Positions 1 to 5,617 of a stretch of 6,108 bases of DNA are shown one piece after another. A program made the translations under genes and the position numbers. The first letter of the stretch is position 1; every line of letters begins with the position of its first letter. This stretch comes from CAZVLE01 sp964627855. Its GTDB lineage: Bacteria; Bacillota; Dethiobacteria; DTU022. Where the stretch lies: contig CAZVLE010000044.1 in the NCBI GenBank assembly GCA_964627855.1, forward strand, positions 1 through 6,108, read 5' to 3'. A model generated the notes under the pieces. That model was not told where the DNA came from and searched no databases. It worked only from the letters and a program-made list of their open reading frames with translations.

Positions 1-62
1 AAGTTTTATTCACCGGCTCTAATTTAGCAGGAATTCAGCATATTATGTTTAATTCTTATCTT

Positions 63-75
63 ACCGGTTTCCGGT
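63..75. promoter_or_regulatory. ACCGG-TTT-CCGGT dyad upstream of the ATPase gene
   Basis: A perfect 5-bp inverted repeat (ACCGG, 3-base spacer, CCGGT) sits about 50 bases before the ATPase start, in an otherwise AT-rich leader. This size and position would suit an operator for a dimeric repressor. A related half (CACCGG) occurs at 11-16. I found no convincing -35/-10 pair nearby: the weak TTTATT at 84-89 and TATAAC at 98-103 lack good partners. Regulation by this site is therefore only a suggestion. Confidence 0.25.
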
Positions 76-106
76 GCATATCATTTATTAACAAAACTAT
101 AACCCA

Positions 107-116
107 GGGAAGGAAG
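107..116 (+). promoter_or_regulatory. Ribosome binding site deciding the ATPase start
   Basis: The purine run GGGAAGGAAG lies 8 bases before the ATG at 125, a normal SD spacing. A nearer ATG at 118 is in another frame and ends after six codons at 136-138, with only about one base between it and the SD. The site therefore supports 125 as the true start. Confidence 0.7.
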
Positions 117-124
117 TATGCCAT

Positions 125-2611
125 ATGGAGCATTATGAAAAACTTGGGGTCTTTTATTTAGGACGCCCCTACAACCTTGCCGAGAAAAAACCAGACGAAG
201 GACTGCTTCTTTACGATTCCAAGGACATGGTTACACATGGAGTCTGCGTCGGTATGACCGGTAGTGGTAAAACAGGTCTCTGTATAGCACTGCTTGAGGA
301 AGCGGCACTGGACAACATACCGGCCATAATCATTGATCCAAAAGGTGACCTCACCAATATGTTGTTAACCTTTCCCGAACTGCGACCGGAAGATTTCAGG
401 CCCTGGATAAACGAAGACGACGCCAGGAAAAAAGGAGTTACTCCCGAGCAATATGCCTCCAACCAGGCTGACTTATGGCGGAAGGGATTAGCTGCCTGGG
501 GCCAGGATGGAGAAAGAATTCGTTTTCTGAAAGATGCTGCCGAATTTGTCATCTATACACCGGGAAGCAGTGCCGGGATACCAGTTTCAATTCTTGATTC
601 ATTTTCAGCTCCTGCAGCAGCGATTATCGAAGACCTTGAACTTTTACAAGATCGCGTCAACGGTACCGCGGGAAGCCTTCTCGGCTTAATCGGGATAGCT
701 GCAGATCCAATCAATAGCCGGGAACATATCCTCATCGCTAATATCCTTAACCATTACTGGCAACAGGGTCAAGATCTTGATCTGGCAGGATTAATCCAGC
801 AAATTCAAACTCCGCCTTTCACCCAGGTTGGAGTAATGAATCTCGAAACATTTTTCCCGTCAAAAGATCGCTTTAGCCTCAGTTCACAGCTGAACAACCT
901 GCTTGCTTCTCCAAGCTTTGCCGCCTGGTTGCAGGGGGAGCCGCTCGATATAGACAGCATCCTTCACACGGCAACAGGTAAGCCGAAAATGTCTATTTTT
1001 TCTATTGCCCACCTGGGCGATAGCGAGCGTATGTTTTTTGTTTCACTACTCCTCAACCAGGTTTTAAGTTGGACGCGCTCTCAATCGGGCACCACCAGCC
1101 TGCGGGCTTTGCTTTACATGGATGAAATCTTTGGCTTTTTCCCGCCTGTCGCCAATCCCCCTTCCAAGGGACCGCTGCTGACTCTTTTAAAACAAGCCCG
1201 CGCCTTTGGACTTGGCATCATGCTTACGACCCAAAACCCGGTGGACCTTGATTACAAGGGTCTCGGTAACACCGGTACATGGTTTATTGGACGCCTGCAA
1301 ACCGATCGGGATAAAATGCGCTTAATCGACGGGCTCTCCGGTGCAGCTGCAACGCAGGATATCAAATTCGACCGCAGAATTATGGAGGATACTATTTCCG
1401 GTCTCGGTCAAAGGGTTTTTCTGATGAACAATATTCACATGGACAAGCCCCTGGTTTTTGAAACAAGGTGGTGTATGTCTTATTTGCGAGGACCCCTGAC
1501 CCGAAACCAGATTAAGAGCCTGATGGATCCATACCGAGAGAAACTGACTGCTCCTGTAACGGTGCAAACACCTTCGCAACCTGAAATTGCAACTACAACA
1601 CCTGCTGTTGCAGCCGAAGCAGCAACAGTAACAGCTGATTCTGCCCTACCACAAGATATCAGCAATGTGCCGGTTCTGCCCCCGGCTATTAACCAGGCTT
1701 ATCTCCCTTTCAGAGGAAGCAAAGGCCAGGATGAAAAAATAGTTTATAAGCCAATGTTATTGGGCTGTGCACAGATGGCTTTCGCCAATAATCGGATCAA
1801 CCTTCGTAAAAACAGGGAGCTAATCATGGCAACCCCGATCAGCGAAGGCATCATACCTGTTGACTGGGAAAAAGCTGAAAGACTTGAGATCGAACTGGCG
1901 GCATTAGAGAGCAACCCGGTCAGTGGTTCTCTCTTTGATCAAATACCTGCAGCGGCAGGTGATACAAAAAATTATACCAGGTGGTCCCGTGAGTTTGTTG
2001 ACTGGCTTTATCGTAATGAAGTTCTCGAACTATTGCAAAGCCCAAGCTTTAAACTTATTTCAGAACCGGGTGAATCAGAACGTGATTTTAGGATCAGGCT
2101 GCAACAGAGCGCCCGTGAACACCGTGACAGCGAAATTGATAAGATAAGGAAAAAATATACTTCCCGCATCAATACCCTGGAAGAAAGGGTGCGTCGTGCC
2201 GAACAAAGTGTTCGTCGTCAGGAAGATCAAAGCAAACAACATAAAATGCAAACTGTCATATCGGTCGGCTCTACCATTTTAGGTTCTTTTCTCGGTAAAA
2301 GTCCGGTCAGTGCAACTACGCTTGGCCGGGCAACAACTTCTGCCCGCGGGGCAGGCAGGGTGCTAAAAAGCCAGGAAGACATAAAAAGGGCTGAGGAAAC
2401 ACTAGAGGTTCATCGTCAGCAGCTGCAGGAGCTGGAAGAGGAGTTTAAGCGCGAAACCGAGCTTTTAGAAGCTGCCCTCGATCCGTTATCCGAAGTACTT
2501 GAAACATTGACTATTAAGCTCCTGAAAAAGGATATTTCGCTGCGTCTCTTTGCCCTGGCCTGGCTGCCATACCGCATCAGCCCTGTCGGAATCGTTGAAC
2601 AGGCCTGGTAA
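125..2611 (+). CDS. HerA/FtsK-like P-loop ATPase with C-terminal coiled-coil hairpin
   Basis: Predicted cytosolic ATP-driven motor of the HerA/VirB4/FtsK superfamily (DUF87-like), 828 residues. Motifs seen: Walker A GMTGSGKT at 43-50; the HerA-type IDPKGDL stretch at 70-76; Walker B LLYMDE ending at D333-E334; the sensor-like TTQNP at 368-372; and an arginine-bearing GRLQTDRDKMR at 389-399, a possible trans-acting finger. A Pro/Ala/Thr-rich linker spans about 470-515. An uncharacterised middle domain (about 516-655) is followed by a highly charged coiled coil (about 660-709), a Gly-rich hydrophobic turn (G715, G720, G724, to about 748) and a second coil (about 750-797). This suggests an antiparallel hairpin. 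The start is set by the SD at 107-116. The gene is alone on its strand, with no NurA, SIR2 or other nuclease in view. In known HerA relatives the ATPase forms a hexamer that moves DNA; that role, and the substrate here, are inferred. The ATPase class is sure; the biological task is unknown. Confidence 0.9.
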   Translation: MEHYEKLGVFYLGRPYNLAEKKPDEGLLLYDSKDMVTHGVCVGMTGSGKTGLCIALLEEAALDNIPAIIIDPKGDLTNMLLTFPELRPEDFRPWINEDDARKKGVTPEQYASNQADLWRKGLAAWGQDGERIRFLKDAAEFVIYTPGSSAGIPVSILDSFSAPAAAIIEDLELLQDRVNGTAGSLLGLIGIAADPINSREHILIANILNHYWQQGQDLDLAGLIQQIQTPPFTQVGVMNLETFFPSKDRFSLSSQLNNLLASPSFAAWLQGEPLDIDSILHTATGKPKMSIFSIAHLGDSERMFFVSLLLNQVLSWTRSQSGTTSLRALLYMDEIFGFFPPVANPPSKGPLLTLLKQARAFGLGIMLTTQNPVDLDYKGLGNTGTWFIGRLQTDRDKMRLIDGLSGAAATQDIKFDRRIMEDTISGLGQRVFLMNNIHMDKPLVFETRWCMSYLRGPLTRNQIKSLMDPYREKLTAPVTVQTPSQPEIATTTPAVAAEAATVTADSALPQDISNVPVLPPAINQAYLPFRGSKGQDEKIVYKPMLLGCAQMAFANNRINLRKNRELIMATPISEGIIPVDWEKAERLEIELAALESNPVSGSLFDQIPAAAGDTKNYTRWSREFVDWLYRNEVLELLQSPSFKLISEPGESERDFRIRLQQSAREHRDSEIDKIRKKYTSRINTLEERVRRAEQSVRRQEDQSKQHKMQTVISVGSTILGSFLGKSPVSATTLGRATTSARGAGRVLKSQEDIKRAEETLEVHRQQLQELEEEFKRETELLEAALDPLSEVLETLTIKLLKKDISLRLFALAWLPYRISPVGIVEQAW

Positions 2612-2633
2612 CAAAACAAACGGGCCGGCCTGT

Positions 2634-2731
2634 ATTGGTGGGTATGTATCTGCCCCATTGCCAAGCCAAGCACTTGGATACCAGGTATATCAGTATTTAG
2701 ACAAGGGAAGTCTTGCGCGGTATCCACCTAT
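2634..2731. repeat. Long-range inverted repeat enclosing smaller palindromes
   Basis: The segment ATTGGTGGGTA (2634-2644) can pair with TATCCACCTAT (2721-2731): ten of eleven positions pair, one of them as a G-U wobble. The enclosed 76 bases contain CCAAG-CA-CTTGG and ATACC-A-GGTAT stems, so a branched fold is possible. It follows directly after the ATPase stop and could be a 3' UTR structure. A helix of this size with small inner stems could also arise by chance. Confidence 0.25.
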
Positions 2732-2779
2732 AATGAGCGAGAATTGATAATTATAATAGCAATCCTTTCTCTTGGGGAG

Positions 2780-3050
2780 TTTTACAAGCCGGGAGCGAGC
2801 ATAAAGCGAGCCGTCAGGAATTGCAGGCGAGGCAAGAACTGGACCGGGTCCCGGCCCTCAGAAATGATATATTAATGCTTCAGTTTTCCTGAGGGTCGGG
2901 CCGAGTCCTCAAGATTGGGTGTCGATTGTCGAGGATGCCCGGGGCTTTTCGCAGACGAACCGTGACAATTCCAGGCAAGCGATCAGTGAGCGCCGGCAGG
3001 TCGTTCCCGGCAGTCCGAAGAAAAGGCGAAAGAATCGAATTGTACTTCAA
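2780..3050. ncRNA. Candidate structured RNA or dispersed repeat in a GC-rich island
   Basis: This stretch is visibly richer in GC than the bases on its left and packed with complementary segments. Besides the large hairpin at 2841-2908 there are: GGGTGTC (2917-2923) with GATGCCC (2934-2940), seven pairs with two wobbles; GCCGG (2992-2996) with CCGGC (3007-3011); GGAATTG (2818-2824) with CAATTCC (2966-2972); and ATTGTC (2925-2930) with GACAAT (2964-2969). It also has a close direct repeat of AGCGAGC near its left end. No SD-led reading frame explains it. It could be an RNA gene, a non-autonomous mobile element or a decayed insertion. I cannot name a known RNA family from memory, and strand and ends are uncertain. 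Confidence 0.3.
2841..2908. repeat. Strong imperfect hairpin, about 18 paired positions
   Basis: The arms are 2841-2861 and 2889-2908 around a 27-base AT-rich loop. From the loop outward there are twelve consecutive pairs (CTCAG with CTGAG, then GC-rich with one G-U), a one-base bulge, two pairs, a 2x2 internal loop and four closing pairs (GGAC with GTCC). No T-run follows on either strand, so it is not a standard intrinsic terminator. The compensating wobble and bulge pattern is more like a folded RNA than a simple DNA palindrome. Confidence 0.6.
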
Positions 3051-3055
3051 GGCTG

Positions 3056-3898
3056 TCAGCTTGGTTCTGTTCCGGCGGGGGTGGTTTTTTCTGCAGCCTG
3101 AAGATTACCGTTCCAGATAACCCGCTGCGGGAAGGGTATCTCAATACCGGCAGCTTCGAGGGCCTGCTTTATCTTCCATAACAGTTCCATTTTGACTGCA
3201 AACCATTCCGTCGAAGGCGACCAGATCCTGACCACAATATCAACACTGTTATCTCCCAGAACATCTACAAACACCTGTGGAGGGGGGTTAACCAAGGCCA
3301 GGGGGTGATCATTAATCAAGCCTTTAATGATCTCTATGGCCTGATCAGCGTCATCGGCATAACTGATCCCAGCGGTATATTCAAAGCGGCGCACCGGAGT
3401 ATTGGTGTAATTAATGATATTGGTTGTAAAAACTGTTTCATTGGGAATGCGGGTCAGGTTGCCTTCAAGGGTGCGAATTGTGGTTGATATTATCTTGATA
3501 TCTTCTATAAAGCCAAGCTCATCTGCTATTTCAACCAGGTCTCCTATTTTGGCAGGCCGTTCACCCATCAGGAAAATTCCAGAAATAAGGTTGCCAATTA
3601 TACTCTGGCTGGCAAAGCCTATGGCAAGACCAACTATTCCACCGGCTACCAGCAGACCTGAAGGCTCAAGACCTACTGTGGGCATTACCCAGATAATAGC
3701 AAGTACCATAACGCCGTAAGAGACTATCTTGGAAAGCAATTCTAGGTGTTCCTTGTCAATTTTGTCTTTTAAGGTCCGCCGCATTTGTAAGGCCAGCAAT
3801 TTAACAATAATCAGGGCAGCAATAAATATCAGAAGCGCTGTAATCAGGTTCAACCAGGTAACACTCCCATAGACCTCGAAACCCAGCCAATCAAACAT
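3056..3898 (-). CDS. MscS-family small-conductance mechanosensitive ion channel
   Basis: Inner-membrane channel that opens under membrane tension and releases ions and small solutes during hypo-osmotic shock. The 280 residues match the three-helix MscS type (E. coli MscS is 286). TM1 is about 14-37 and TM2 about 57-76. The pore helix TM3 starts at about 80 with the Gly/Ala-rich AGGIVGLAIGFASQS, then GNLISGIFL and the ERPAKIGDLVEI turn (113-124). The beta domain shows TIRTLEG and RIPNETVFTTNIINYT, close to the family's IPN..I..NIINFS. The C-terminal alpha/beta domain ends with the typical PFPQRVIW (255-262). The ATG directly follows the TAA of the upstream DUF432-like gene, with GGAGGAGGG 7 bases before it inside that gene, so the two are co-transcribed and probably translationally coupled. 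The family call is very safe; the gene could be called mscS, but which paralogue it is cannot be told. Confidence 0.95.
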   Translation of the reverse strand: MFDWLGFEVYGSVTWLNLITALLIFIAALIIVKLLALQMRRTLKDKIDKEHLELLSKIVSYGVMVLAIIWVMPTVGLEPSGLLVAGGIVGLAIGFASQSIIGNLISGIFLMGERPAKIGDLVEIADELGFIEDIKIISTTIRTLEGNLTRIPNETVFTTNIINYTNTPVRRFEYTAGISYADDADQAIEIIKGLINDHPLALVNPPPQVFVDVLGDNSVDIVVRIWSPSTEWFAVKMELLWKIKQALEAAGIEIPFPQRVIWNGNLQAAEKTTPAGTEPS

Positions 3899-4693
3899 TT
3901 ATAAGCCCTCCTCCATAATCAGTTTTCCCTGCTGGCCAAGCAATTTAACATTAACAAATTGTTCCGGAACCTTCTTCATACCTTTTCTGAGAGGTTTATC
4001 TAGCATATTCGTTTCTGCACTAAATTCATTAATAACTTTCATGGCAGTGTTGAGTGAAACAAGTTCAGAGCTATAATAGATTTTCATACCGTAAACGCTA
4101 AAAACAGCCCTGCCAATTTCAGCCCAGTTGCTGCCGGGGTTTTGAACGTTGATAACCATAACCCCTTCTATCAGCGGGTTTACCCGGGGCACCTCAGTAT
4201 GAACAGCACTTTTCCAGTACTTACAGATCAAGCCATCCTTGACGTTACCGTAAAGAGTGAACTTATGAGGAGCAAGGGTAAATATATCTATAATATTATC
4301 ACCCTCTCGGCCACTGCCAAATACAGAAACCAGTTCAAGAGGAAAAGTGACCATCACTTCCCTGCTGGATCTCGGCTTTAAAACAATTTCCTGCTCAAAC
4401 TCGATCATCAAGTTAGTGCTGATGGCCCTATTTATATGTGAAGGCTCTGCAGGTCTGAGAAGCATCTCACCTTTTTCCGTCAATATTGATTTTTCAACTG
4501 TACCTCCGGCCCCACTCCGGCTGTACTGTAAATAATGATCGATTTTTTCCAACATAATAGAAACTCCGGGCAAATCAAGGCCAAAAGGCGCTTTATGAGG
4601 GCCCCAGGGTACCCCTTTCGCTGTTTCGCTTTTTTCATAGGACCAGGCAATATGTTGAGGGTTATCCAGAGTATCATTCTTCAGATCTGTCAT
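3899..4693 (-). CDS. DUF432-like soluble protein, partner gene of the MscS channel
   Basis: 264 residues, no signal peptide or membrane helix, so a cytosolic protein is expected. I recognise it as DUF432-like from its overall layout: an N-terminal FGLDLPGVSIMLEK segment (37-50); a central PAEPSHINRAISTNLMIEFE region (81-100); and IDIFTLAPHKFTLYG followed by GLICKYWKSAV (135-164), where DUF432 members have a similar KYTLYG...ICRYW block. A beta-rich fold is likely. The family has no known biochemical role. As I recall, its genes often sit beside MscS-type channels in archaea and some anaerobic bacteria; the same is seen here, with no intergenic base (TAAATG). A role in setting or sensing channel gating is an inference from this coupling. 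The start has a strong GGGGAGG SD, 7 bases upstream. The DUF name is from memory, hence moderate confidence in the label; the gene itself is certain. Confidence 0.75.
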   Translation of the reverse strand: MTDLKNDTLDNPQHIAWSYEKSETAKGVPWGPHKAPFGLDLPGVSIMLEKIDHYLQYSRSGAGGTVEKSILTEKGEMLLRPAEPSHINRAISTNLMIEFEQEIVLKPRSSREVMVTFPLELVSVFGSGREGDNIIDIFTLAPHKFTLYGNVKDGLICKYWKSAVHTEVPRVNPLIEGVMVINVQNPGSNWAEIGRAVFSVYGMKIYYSSELVSLNTAMKVINEFSAETNMLDKPLRKGMKKVPEQFVNVKLLGQQGKLIMEEGL

Positions 4694-4784
4694 CCTTTAA
4701 CCTCCCCAAAGCATTTTTCAACTAAAAAAGACTTCTATTCTCAAAAAGCTAGATCCTTCATTTATTTTAATCTTTTCTGGGAGG

Positions 4785-4814
4785 ATTATCTTCAAGGGGG
4801 AAGGCGATTTGCAA
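4785..4814 (-). promoter_or_regulatory. Predicted sigma-70-type promoter of the DUF432-mscS operon
   Basis: On the minus strand a -35 box TTGCAA (4814-4809) and a -10 box GATAAT (4790-4785, five of six to consensus) are 18 bases apart. Transcription would begin near 4778, giving a leader of about 85 bases before the DUF432-like ATG. The -35 box lies within the T-rich tail of the upstream terminator, so the upstream unit ends exactly where this one begins. No clear operator is seen in the leader. Confidence 0.4.
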
Positions 4815-4874
4815 TAAAATTACTGATGGGCACCTGATTATGCTCTTAGTTTGAGTCTATCAGGTGCCCATCAG
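4815..4874 (-). terminator. Perfect 16-bp inverted repeat, probable terminator of the four-cysteine gene
   Basis: CTGATGGGCACCTGAT at 4823-4838 is repeated in perfect inverted form at 4859-4874 around a 20-base loop, which can add a small CTC/GAG stem. On the minus strand the stem lies 55 bases after the stop of the four-cysteine gene and is followed by TAATTTTATT, a fair U-rich tail. On the plus strand no T-run follows. A terminator for the minus-strand gene is the simplest reading. The unusually long perfect stem could also be an operator or a remnant of a small mobile element. Confidence 0.6.
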
Positions 4875-4929
4875 CTTTGACAGATTTGCTTCATTCTGCT
4901 GCACTGGCCCGAGTCACTGAGCAAGTTTT

Positions 4930-5187
4930 TCATCCTGCCATCCCAACCAGCGCTACCAGGTTGTGAACTTTTTCGACTGGTTCTGCTACTTTTTCCACTT
5001 CAGGGATTAGGCCGAAGCCTCCGGCAAACTCCATCTTAACCTTGCAGTTCTCACGCTTTTCTTTTGTGCAGCCAATCGTTCCGAGGTAACCGGGGGCAAC
5101 CTTCCTGTTGAAAGCTGCCAGTTCACAGTAACTTACCAGGCCCGCCATTGATTCGTACTCTTTCCAGTATTTGCAGCTCTTTTTCAT
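4930..5187 (-). CDS. Small four-cysteine protein, unrecognised
   Basis: 85 residues with cysteines at 5, 21, 40 and 48 (C-X15-C-X18-C-X7-C), all in the first half, followed by an amphipathic, Val/Glu-rich tail (62-85) without further cysteine. There is no signal peptide, so it is probably cytosolic. Four spaced cysteines would suit binding of zinc or an iron-sulfur cluster. The GC-X3-R-X2-C part resembles the C-X6/7-C endings seen in some small bacterial redox or sensor proteins, a weak likeness only. The start is well supported: GGGAGG 8 bases before the ATG, and a sigma-54-type promoter about 40 bases upstream. The next gene on the strand is the DUF432-like gene, but a terminator and a new promoter lie between, so this is a separate unit. 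I do not recognise the family, and function is unknown. Confidence 0.7.
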   Translation of the reverse strand: MKKSCKYWKEYESMAGLVSYCELAAFNRKVAPGYLGTIGCTKEKRENCKVKMEFAGGFGLIPEVEKVAEPVEKVHNLVALVGMAG

Positions 5188-5228
5188 TACCTTTACCTCC
5201 CTTAATTTTGTCTTTCACCTTATATAAG

Positions 5229-5245
5229 AGCAAGTTTCATGCCAA
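5229..5245 (-). promoter_or_regulatory. Sigma-54 (-24/-12) promoter of the four-cysteine gene
   Basis: The minus strand reads TTGGCATGAAACTTGCT, against the RpoN consensus YTGGCACG-N4-TTGCW. The GG (5243-5242) and GC (5231-5230) are separated by the required ten bases, and only one core base (T for C) differs. Initiation would fall near 5218, leaving a 31-base leader that holds the GGGAGG SD. The palindrome CTTATATAAG at 5219-5228 lies just before the start point. A sigma-70 reading (TTGGCA with TATAAG) has a poor 15-base spacer. Sigma-54 control needs an activator ATPase, which is not encoded in the window. Confidence 0.6.
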
Positions 5246-5312
5246 AGTTTAGTAAGAAATAATTTTTTTTAGATTGAGAGTCGCTGCCTATAAAAACTAA
5301 AATACTGGCCGT

Positions 5313-5332
5313 ATAGCTATCATTACCGTAAT
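5313..5332. promoter_or_regulatory. Tandem palindromes, possible activator site
   Basis: ATAGCTAT (5313-5320) and ATTAC-C-GTAAT (5322-5332) are two perfect palindromes one base apart. They lie about 95-115 bases upstream of the predicted sigma-54 start point, where enhancer-binding activators usually sit. A partial copy (GATAGCTAC) is at 5513-5521. Short AT-rich palindromes arise easily by chance, so the assignment is tentative. Confidence 0.25.
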
Positions 5333-5506
5333 TATAATAGAAGAGATCTGGCGGGTAACTATTAAAACCCTGTCAACAAAGTGACGTAAAAAGGTTATAT
5401 TAGCGACTAAAATTTGACCGAACAAGGCCATCCTCTCAACTTTTATATACCTTTGCTGGGTTTCATAAGCACAAAACAAATAATGAATTTTTAGCATTAT
5501 TATAAT

Positions 5507-5536
5507 TAGACCGATAGCTACATATTATGATATAAT
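5507..5536 (+). promoter_or_regulatory. Predicted sigma-70-type promoter of the 111-residue gene
   Basis: A perfect -10 box TATAAT (5531-5536) is preceded at 18 bases by TAGACC (5507-5512), four of six to the -35 consensus. Transcription would begin near 5543, giving a leader of about 75 bases that includes the hairpin at 5550-5589. Confidence 0.45.
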
Positions 5537-5549
5537 AATGTTTAAAGAT

Positions 5550-5589
5550 GAGCTAAGAACCTCGTTATTGGTATCAGCCGGTTCTGCTC
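5550..5589 (+). promoter_or_regulatory. Leader hairpin before the 111-residue gene
   Basis: GAGC-TA-AGAACC (5550-5561) pairs with GGTTCT-GCTC (5580-5589), giving six plus four pairs with a two-base bulge and an 18-base loop. It ends 17 bases before the SD, and no T-run follows, so it is not a terminator. It might affect mRNA stability or translation. It matches no riboswitch that I know. Confidence 0.3.
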
Positions 5590-5617
5590 TCTAACCAGAC
5601 GCTATGGAAAGGAATGA

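Larger units (their letters stand above)
2612..3055. other. 444-base convergent intergenic region, no supported gene, rich in inverted repeats
   Basis: This gap lies between the 3' ends of the ATPase and mscS-like genes. Short open frames occur at its right end (2919-3101 and 2926-3120), but they lack SD sites and run into the mscS-like gene on the other strand. The left part (2612-2760) is AT-rich with small palindromes (FseI-type GGCCGGCC at 2623-2630, CCAAG-CA-CTTGG, ATACC-A-GGTAT). It also has promoter-like TATAAT boxes at 2729-2734 and 2752-2757 without good -35 partners. The right part (about 2780-3050) is clearly more GC-rich. No T-tract follows any hairpin, so I cannot assign an intrinsic terminator to either flanking gene. 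Confidence 0.6.
5188..5617. other. 430-base AT-rich divergent promoter region
   Basis: This region separates the minus-strand four-cysteine gene from the plus-strand 111-residue gene. It carries a -24/-12 promoter for the left gene, palindromes upstream of it, and a -10 box plus leader hairpin for the right gene. An open frame on the minus strand (5497-5297, 66 codons, hydrophobic) has no SD at either ATG and is not called. The rest (5335-5500) shows no clear site. Confidence 0.6.

Noticed and set aside
118..138. Six-codon frame starting at the ATG just before the ATPase start
   Set aside because: It leaves almost no SD spacing, ends inside the ATPase gene and is too short to support; a start at 125 explains the SD better.
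2620..2633. ACGGGCCGGCCTGT palindrome after the ATPase stop, as a terminator
   Set aside because: It has no loop and no T-run on either side, so it cannot act as an intrinsic terminator.
2746..2757. GATAAT-TATAAT resembling a Fur box
   Set aside because: The second half is not the inverted ATTATC expected, and no gene start follows; it is better read as AT-rich promoter-like sequence.
2919..3120. Two overlapping plus-strand open frames of 60-64 codons
   Set aside because: They have no SD, lie in the GC-rich structured island, are highly Arg/Ser-rich and run into the oppositely oriented mscS-like gene.
4535..4837. Plus-strand open frame of 100 codons opposite the DUF432-like gene
   Set aside because: It is a shadow of the real minus-strand gene, lacks an SD and crosses the operon promoter.
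5297..5497. Minus-strand open frame of 66 codons with a hydrophobic C-terminal part
   Set aside because: There is no SD before either ATG, it lies in AT-rich divergent promoter DNA, and it has no recognisable family. A decayed gene cannot be fully excluded.
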